Below are positions 59,230 through 64,000 of a stretch of 64,000 nt of DNA, piece after piece. This stretch comes from Anaeromassilibacillus sp. An200 (GTDB lineage: Bacteria > Bacillota > Clostridia > Oscillospirales > Acutalibacteraceae), in the NCBI RefSeq assembly GCF_002160025.1, contig NZ_NFJU01000010.1, positions 1 to 64,000 on the forward strand, read 5' to 3'. A model generated the notes under the pieces. The model searched no databases. It was not told the DNA's origin and saw nothing but the letters and a program-made list of their open reading frames with translations. Every line of letters starts with the position of its first letter. Positions within the stretch are counted from its first letter, which is position 1. The translations under genes were made by a program, and so were the position numbers.

Positions 59230-61550
59230 ACCTGACCGCCGTTTTTTCGCCCGAAACCAAGGAACTGCCGTTTCAAAGCTACAGTGAATACACCGATTAT
59301 CTGTTCTCCTGCGTGGACTTGCAGCTTTCCAGCTATATCCACAGCCTGATGAGCCTTTTTGCGCGGGAGGACGGAAGCTTCCGCAACATCCTGTATCCCG
59401 ACATTGACACGGCGTACAGCCTCTGTGAAAAGCACCTTTCCGACTTTGCGGGCCGCGCCGCCTCCGTTTCAGAAACCAGCGCCGAAAAGGAAGAGGAGCC
59501 GGAGGAGCTCGGGGAAGCCGACAGCGAACTGATGGATCTGTTCGCCAGCTTTGCCCAGGGCGATTCGGAGGAGGATCGTGAGGAGGACAATGAGGAGGAC
59601 GCCGAACAGCCGAATGTGCAGGAAATGCTGGCGTATGTGCGAAGCCGCGCGGCACACACCGATCCGGCTGTCACACCGCTTCCGCTCCACGCGCTGTGCG
59701 AAAAACTGGAGATGGACGAATTCACCACCTTCTGCTTCGCCTGCGCGATCCTCTCGTCCACACAGACAAACTATGCAACCATCTTCCAGATTATCAATCA
59801 GAATGGCTCCACCTCCACGCCGACGGTGGAATCGGCCGCGCGCGTCTATTTCGGCCCCTCCTTCTCGATGACGTCCGCCTATGGGGAAATGTCGCTGGCG
59901 CTTGAGACGCTGCGCCCGGTTATCGATCTGCACATCGACAACGCCATGCCGTTTTCCACGCCGATCTCCCCCGACAAACGGCTGATCGACTTCCTGTTCG
60001 GCATGCATCCTGAGCGGATTGACGAAACGTATGACCGTTTCTTTTCCCTGCTCACGGACCAGGGCGAGCTGGATCCCTTCATCGCCAACCGCGAGGTGCT
60101 CGACGCGCTCAACATTTCTTATGACGACGGAACGCGCCTGTTCTCCCTCTACGGCGACGAGGGCGCGGGGCGCAAATTCACCATCCGCCATTTCTGCGCC
60201 GATCATGGGCTTTCCTGCGTCTCCATCAATGGCAGCAAGCTGTTCGCCTACGACTTCTCCTTTGTGGAAAAGGCGCTCTGGGGCGTGTGCCGCGAGTGCA
60301 TCCTGCTCGACGCATGCTGCTGTCTCGACAACCTCGAATACCACGAGGAAGAAAAGGAAAAATTCTTCGGCTACATGGATCTCGCGTTTGAAAAGCTGGG
60401 CAAGCACCGGATCACCGCCTTCACGGTAAGCTTTGACAAGCTGCCCCTGCGCGAGATGACGAAAATCGAGTTTACCCAGCTGGAAATCCCCACACCGAGC
60501 AACCAGGAGCGCGAAAACGTGTGGCGCCATTACGCGAAGGATTATGTCCTGTGCAACGACGTGGACCTGCAGGAAATGGCCACAAAATTCCTCTTTACCC
60601 CCGGCAAGATCAAAAACGCCCTGCGGCAGGCCAAGGCTCTGTCCGCGATGGCCAAATACATCAACATTGTGCGCTCATGCCTGTTTCAGGCGTGCTACAA
60701 CCAGATGAGCCACGAGCTGACCAAAAAGGCCACCAAGATCAAGGCCACCTACACCTGGGACGACATTGTGATGTCGAAGGACCAGCGCGAGGCGCTCGAG
60801 CACGCCTGCGATCAGATGCGCTACCGCAAGCAGGTGTACGAACAGTGGGATTACAACCGCAAATATCCCTATGGACGCGGCCTTTCCGTTTTGCTGTTCG
60901 GCGCGCCCGGCACCGGTAAATCCATGTGCGCACAGGTGCTTGCGAACGCGCTGAATCTGGAGCTCTACCGCGTCGATCTCTCGAAGGTCATCGACAAATA
61001 CGTGGGCGAAACGGAAAAGAGCATTTCCATGATTTTCCGCGAGGCCAAAAAGTGCAACGTTGTGCTGTTCTTCGACGAATGCGATACCCTCTTTGCCAAG
61101 CGCAGCGACGACGGCGGCAGCAACCAGGCCAGCAACAACAACAAGACCGCCCTGCTTTTGCAGGAGGTCGAGGCATATGACGGTGTTTCCGTCCTGGCCA
61201 CCAACTACAAGCACAACATTGACCCGGCGTTCTTCCGCCGCATGAAATTCATCGTTGAGTTCCAGTTCCCGGATCCGGAAACGCGCTACATCCTCTGGAA
61301 AACGACGATCCCCAAGGGAACCCCGCTGGCCGACGATGTGGATCTGCGGTTCCTTGCGGATCGCTTCGAGTTCGTGGGCGGCAACATTAAAAACTGCATT
61401 CTGAATGCCGCCTTTCTCGCCGCCTCCGACGGCGACGGCAAGCAGGTGCACATGCGCCATTATTTGCAGGCCATCCGGTACGAATTCGTCAAGACCGGCA
61501 AGGTGTTCACACGCTCGGACTTTGAGCCGTACGCCGACGAAGTCCTGTAA
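59226..61550 (+). CDS. CIS-associated AAA+ ATPase
   Basis: 774 residues. A very acidic linker (about 80-125) follows a helical N-terminus. The first AAA region is degenerate (LFSLYGDEGAGRKFTIRHFC near 305-324). The second is complete: Walker A LLFGAPGTGKSMCAQVL near 556-572, Walker B VVLFFDECDTLF near 608-619, then sensor and Arg-finger stretch TNYKHNIDPAFFRRMKFIVE. This is the conserved ATPase of Pvc/Afp-type clusters, thought to remodel or load particles. The start overlaps the regulator stop (ATGA), so ATPase level is set by the regulator operon and not by the main CIS promoter. Confidence 0.9.
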   Translation: MNLTAVFSPETKELPFQSYSEYTDYLFSCVDLQLSSYIHSLMSLFAREDGSFRNILYPDIDTAYSLCEKHLSDFAGRAASVSETSAEKEEEPEELGEADSELMDLFASFAQGDSEEDREEDNEEDAEQPNVQEMLAYVRSRAAHTDPAVTPLPLHALCEKLEMDEFTTFCFACAILSSTQTNYATIFQIINQNGSTSTPTVESAARVYFGPSFSMTSAYGEMSLALETLRPVIDLHIDNAMPFSTPISPDKRLIDFLFGMHPERIDETYDRFFSLLTDQGELDPFIANREVLDALNISYDDGTRLFSLYGDEGAGRKFTIRHFCADHGLSCVSINGSKLFAYDFSFVEKALWGVCRECILLDACCCLDNLEYHEEEKEKFFGYMDLAFEKLGKHRITAFTVSFDKLPLREMTKIEFTQLEIPTPSNQERENVWRHYAKDYVLCNDVDLQEMATKFLFTPGKIKNALRQAKALSAMAKYINIVRSCLFQACYNQMSHELTKKATKIKATYTWDDIVMSKDQREALEHACDQMRYRKQVYEQWDYNRKYPYGRGLSVLLFGAPGTGKSMCAQVLANALNLELYRVDLSKVIDKYVGETEKSISMIFREAKKCNVVLFFDECDTLFAKRSDDGGSNQASNNNKTALLLQEVEAYDGVSVLATNYKHNIDPAFFRRMKFIVEFQFPDPETRYILWKTTIPKGTPLADDVDLRFLADRFEFVGGNIKNCILNAAFLAASDGDGKQVHMRHYLQAIRYEFVKTGKVFTRSDFEPYADEVL

Positions 61551-61571
61551 ACGTTCCCAACAGATAAAAAT

Positions 61572-61613
61572 GGCCCCGCGGGCTGCCGGAAAGGCATCCG
61601 CGGGGCCGTTTTC
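61572..61613. terminator. Terminator after the AAA+ ATPase gene
   Basis: GGCCCCGCGG pairs perfectly with CCGCGGGGCC and is followed by GTTTTC; an A-run on the left lets it also serve the convergent acetyltransferase gene. Confidence 0.85.
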
Positions 61614-61636
61614 AATTTGCAATCAAATTTGCGCTA

Positions 61637-62149
61637 TCAGGCAAGACAGCTGTTAAAGTCTTCCGGGACCAACTCATAATCAATCGAAGACTGCGGCTGG
61701 CCAAGCTGATCCTTCCAGGCGTCCACGTTAGTCCGCACCTTGCGGAACCCAAGGGACTCATAAACATGCTGTGCTCTTGTGTTTTTTACATTGGTATCGA
61801 GGATGATTTTGGAGTAGCCGTTTTCGAACAGCCATCCGATCAGCATGCTCAAAAGCTTCCTGCCGGCGCCGCGGTTCTGGCAATCGGTTTCGCAGATCTT
61901 GATGCCAATTTCCGCCACGCCATCTTCCGTCTGACGATAGTTGCACTCCCCGATCAGGCGATCATTTTCCTCTATCACCAGGGAGCCGCCGCCGAGTCCC
62001 CGGATGACTTCCTCCTCGGTGATTCCCAGGCCATTGGGAAAACCGGCATGCGCCATCACGGCGCCATCGTTCCACCAGGCGGCAAGCTGTTTGGCGTCGG
62101 CAGCCACGGCTTGCCGGATGGTTAAATTTTCATATTGAATTTTGGTCAT
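61637..62149 (-). CDS. GNAT-family N-acetyltransferase
   Basis: 170 residues. The acetyl-CoA signature DCQNRGAGRKLLSMLIGWL, followed by KIILDTNVKNTRAQHVYESL, is typical of RimJ/RimL-like GNAT enzymes. The start codon overlaps the stop of the upstream methyltransferase as ATGA, so both come from one mRNA. The acceptor (protein N-terminus, small amine or drug) is not evident. Confidence 0.85.
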   Translation of the reverse strand: MTKIQYENLTIRQAVAADAKQLAAWWNDGAVMAHAGFPNGLGITEEEVIRGLGGGSLVIEENDRLIGECNYRQTEDGVAEIGIKICETDCQNRGAGRKLLSMLIGWLFENGYSKIILDTNVKNTRAQHVYESLGFRKVRTNVDAWKDQLGQPQSSIDYELVPEDFNSCLA

Positions 62150-62946
62150 TTCTTTTCTCCTACAAACAGTAAATGGTTTGTCATACCAAGCAATTCCGGT
62201 TTTTCGCAGAGATAGAAATGATACCGGAGGTACTGCGCATAGTCCTCATCGTTCATTTCATTGATCCTTGCCGCCATGAGCTCGCTCGCCCCGTCGGACG
62301 CGACCTCATGAAGCACGGTCACTCCACCGTCCGCCAGCAGCTTTCTTGCATCCTCCACCGTGTGGAATACAAATGGAAAATCGTTGAGCTTGAACGTTTC
62401 CTTGTCGTAATCACCATTTGAAAAATAATGAGCATTGTATTCCAGTTCGGTGAGAAAAACAAGGTCGTTGGCAATAAAGGCAAAGAAAATCTTGCCGTCG
62501 TCTTTGCAGACGCGTTTTGCTTCGCGGATGCATCTCTGTTTGTCCGAATTTTGTTTCAGATGATACAACGGACCAAACAGAAGCACGATATCAAAGGACT
62601 TGTCCGCATAACGGGAAAGATCCAGCGCATTGCCCTGCACAAGGTCGATCCTGTCTTCGGGCGTGAGTTTTTTTCGGAACGCGGCAATATTGGCGTCGGC
62701 CAGTTCCAGTGCCGACACATCATATCCCTTGCGGGCAAAGTAAAAGCTGTATTCACCCGCTCCCGCGCCGATATCCAGGATTCTGTCGCCCTCTTTCAGG
62801 TAACGCTCTATATAGCGAACGGTGGTCAGAAATTCCACCCGCGCGGCTTTGGAATGATTCAGCCTGCTGTTCTCGTTGAAGATATCGTACGTTCTGTTGA
62901 CACGTTCGCTTTCATTCTCTATTTTGGCAAGCTGTTCAAAGTCCAT
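62146..62946 (-). CDS. SAM-dependent methyltransferase
   Basis: 266 residues. Motif I ILDIGAGAGEYSFYFARKG, acidic loop VSALELADANIAAF and motif IV IVLLFGPLYHLKQNSDK define a class I methyltransferase. The N-terminus is NESERVNRTYDIFNENSRLN, typical of the UbiE-like proteins encoded beside GNATs in clostridia. Second gene of a three-gene minus-strand operon. Substrate unknown. Confidence 0.8.
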   Translation of the reverse strand: MDFEQLAKIENESERVNRTYDIFNENSRLNHSKAARVEFLTTVRYIERYLKEGDRILDIGAGAGEYSFYFARKGYDVSALELADANIAAFRKKLTPEDRIDLVQGNALDLSRYADKSFDIVLLFGPLYHLKQNSDKQRCIREAKRVCKDDGKIFFAFIANDLVFLTELEYNAHYFSNGDYDKETFKLNDFPFVFHTVEDARKLLADGGVTVLHEVASDGASELMAARINEMNDEDYAQYLRYHFYLCEKPELLGMTNHLLFVGEKK

Positions 62947-62969
62947 ACCGGAATTCCTCCCATTGGTTT

Positions 62970-63212
62970 TTATTGGTTCTTACTTGTGTGAAATACGGCG
63001 GACCGTTCAAAGACGGACGGTGCGGTATTGATCCCGCCGAAGCGGCGCTCCAGTCCCTCGTCGAACACGCTTTTGGCCGTATTGAGCGGTTGATGAAGCG
63101 GCAGCTCCATCGGGATTTCCACTTCATCCGGGTTTTCCGGTGGAAGACGGCGGTTTCGCTCCTCCCGCTGCTTCTTCTTGACATCCATCATTCGATCCAG
63201 ATTACGCTTCAT
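62970..63212 (-). CDS. Small hypothetical protein
   Basis: 80 residues from ATG 63212, chosen over 63218 because GAGGAGG is 7 nt rather than 1 nt away. The product is charged (RNLDRMMDVKKKQREERNRR), then Pro-rich with VEIPMELPLHQPLNTAKSV. No family recognised. It has a good ribosome site and a promoter-like TATAAT upstream (plus 63246-63251), and is first of the operon with the methyltransferase and acetyltransferase. Confidence 0.55.
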   Translation of the reverse strand: MKRNLDRMMDVKKKQREERNRRLPPENPDEVEIPMELPLHQPLNTAKSVFDEGLERRFGGINTAPSVFERSAVFHTSKNQ

Positions 63213-63245
63213 CTTCATTCCTCCTCTGCGGTTTGCTGTGTCCCC

Positions 63246-63274
63246 ATTATAAAAGAGAACGGTGCAAAAAGCAA
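63246..63274 (-). promoter_or_regulatory. Probable promoter of the small protein-methyltransferase-GNAT operon
   Basis: Minus-strand TTGCTT, 17-bp spacer, TATAAT (plus 63246-63251). The -10 is perfect and the -35 weak. Confidence 0.5.
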
Positions 63275-63282
63275 CCTCCCCC

Positions 63283-63310
63283 TTGACAACACAAAAAAAC
63301 GGACTATCAT
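63283..63310 (+). promoter_or_regulatory. Promoter of the antiporter leader
   Basis: TTGACA (63283-63288), 16-bp spacer, TATCAT (63305-63310). Transcription would start near 63317 and run through the structured leader. Confidence 0.7.
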
Positions 63311-63311
63311 G

Positions 63312-63416
63312 AAGGGCAGAATAACGGGGAATGAAGATCTCCCCCGGGAAACCGGAACCGCCGTATCAGGCTGATGACTTCTGTGCTGTGCCGCAGAAGT
63401 TGTCAGCCTTTTTTGC
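63312..63416 (+). ncRNA. Structured leader with terminator, cation-riboswitch-like
   Basis: Between promoter and antiporter gene lies a compact folded region. ACGG (63324-63327) can pair with CCGT (63361-63364), enclosing a purine-rich arm and a CCGG-GAAA-CCGG tetraloop hairpin (63344-63355). Next comes a terminator, GGCTGATGACTTCTG (63369-63383) with CAGAAGTTGTCAGCC (63394-63408), and six T. Fold plus terminator before a cation/proton antiporter recalls the Li+ (nhaA-I type) or Na+ riboswitch leaders. I cannot assign a class without a covariance-model search. Confidence 0.5.
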
Positions 63417-63439
63417 TGTCCAAAAAAGGAGGAACCGCC

Positions 63440-64000
63440 ATGCTCACCTCGCTCGCGCTCGTTTTTCTGGCCGGACTGGCCGCCGCCGCTCTCTGTCAGA
63501 TCCTGCACATTCCCCGGATCCTCGGGATGCTGGCCATGGGGATTGTACTCGGCCCTTACGCACTCAATCTGCTCGATCCGTCGATCCTCTCCATCTCCGC
63601 CGACCTGCGTGAGATGGCTCTGATCATCATCCTGCTCAAGGCCGGCCTTTCCCTCAACCTCTCCGATCTCAAGCGGGTGGGCCGTCCTGCTGTGCTGATG
63701 GCCTTTGTCCCCGCATCGTGCGAAATCCTCGCCTGCATCCTGTTTGCCCCCGCCCTGCTCGGTCTTTCGCGGATCGAAGCGGCGGTGCTGGGCGCGGTGC
63801 TCGGGGCCGTCTCCCCCGCGATTGTGGTTCCCAGAATGGTGCAGCTGATGGAAAGCGGCTACGGGATGAAAAAAGCGTGCCCCAGCTCATTCTGGCCGGG
63901 GCATCGTGCGATGATGTCTATGTGATTGTGCTGTTTACCACCTTTGCCTCCATGGCGCAGGGCGGGCAGGCCAGCCCCACGGCTCTCCTTGAAATCCCGG
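63440..64000 (+). CDS. Cation/proton antiporter (CPA family), frameshifted and cut by the window edge
   Basis: From ATG 63440 (AAAGGAGG upstream) the protein starts with hydrophobic helices: SLALVFLAGLAAAALCQILH, ILGMLAMGIVLGPYALNLLD and EMALIIILLKAGLSLNLSDL, then AVLGAVLGAVSPAIVVPRMV, as in NhaP/KefB-type antiporters. After GYGMKK the frame closes at 63925 (QLMESGYGMKKACPSSF), but the -1 frame carries the expected continuation SVPQLILAGASCDDVYVIVL to the window end. The break lies at a run of six A. A missing A by mutation or sequencing error, or -1 slippage, would each explain it. Confidence 0.7.

Overview
The window looks like the chromosome of a Gram-positive, gut-type clostridium (Ruminococcaceae/Oscillospiraceae-like). 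Supporting signs are clostridial-style promoters and AGGAGG ribosome sites, a BceRS-like two-component system, a partner-switching module and fairly high G+C over most of the window. No rRNA, intact tRNA or CRISPR array was seen. The species cannot be named from the sequence alone.

Layout. (1) 1-8.27 kb, clearly A+T-rich: a tightly overlapping minus-strand surface-glycan operon (HAD phosphatase, aldolase-like protein, HAD/glycosyltransferase-like fusion, acylneuraminate cytidylyltransferase-like enzyme, HAD-like protein, GT2 glycosyltransferase). It ends abruptly against a broken integrase. (2) 8.3-13.5 kb, a graveyard: two tyrosine-recombinase remnants, a decayed IS3-type element, a frameshifted esterase, a tRNA-Thr 3' fragment (likely attachment site), a type I-E cas3/casA remnant and an ABC ATPase that has lost its permease. 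(3) 13.5-19.8 kb: ordinary genes, namely a sensor kinase/regulator pair, a five-gene operon (small protein, SGNH hydrolase, peptide deformylase-like, TIGR04076, SDR), DUF2200, and a MarR regulator with a methyltransferase. (4) 19.8-61.6 kb: one large system described below. (5) 61.6-64 kb: GNAT, methyltransferase and a small protein on the minus strand, then a riboswitch-like leader and a cation/proton antiporter cut by the window edge.

The main system is a contractile injection system (CIS; extracellular CIS/Pvc/Afp-like, phage-tail-derived). A single minus-strand operon of about 30.6 kb runs from a promoter near 57.13 kb to a terminator at 26.45 kb. It encodes sheath, two tube-like proteins, tail chaperone, DUF6760, a long coiled-coil protein (tape-measure candidate), two adaptor paralogs, hub, spike, PAAR-like tip, gp25, two J-like baseplate proteins, a P2 I-like tail protein and the Pvc16-like cap. 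The AAA+ ATPase typical of these clusters is divergent at 59.2 kb, next to its own OmpR-type regulator and histidine kinase. No tail fibre and no recognisable toxin is present.

The operon opens with genes that standard CIS clusters lack: a membrane-anchored protein with a kinase-like look, a four-TM sensor carrying HAMP and a catalytically dead nucleotide-cyclase-like domain, a MORN-repeat membrane protein, a TolC-like coiled-coil exported protein and a large anchored coiled-coil protein with a copper-amine-oxidase-N-like end. I infer that these anchor or gate the injector at the cell envelope. Control appears double. A kinase/regulator pair may act on tandem TTTCTAAA boxes found at both the CIS promoter and the promoter of the 20.0 kb operon. 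A partner switch is formed by an RsbW-like kinase at 20.0 kb, a SpoIIE-type phosphatase at 25.0 kb and a STAS antagonist as the last gene of the CIS operon. Between kinase and phosphatase lies a one-module NRPS (C-A-T-reductase) expected to make a small peptide aldehyde or alcohol.
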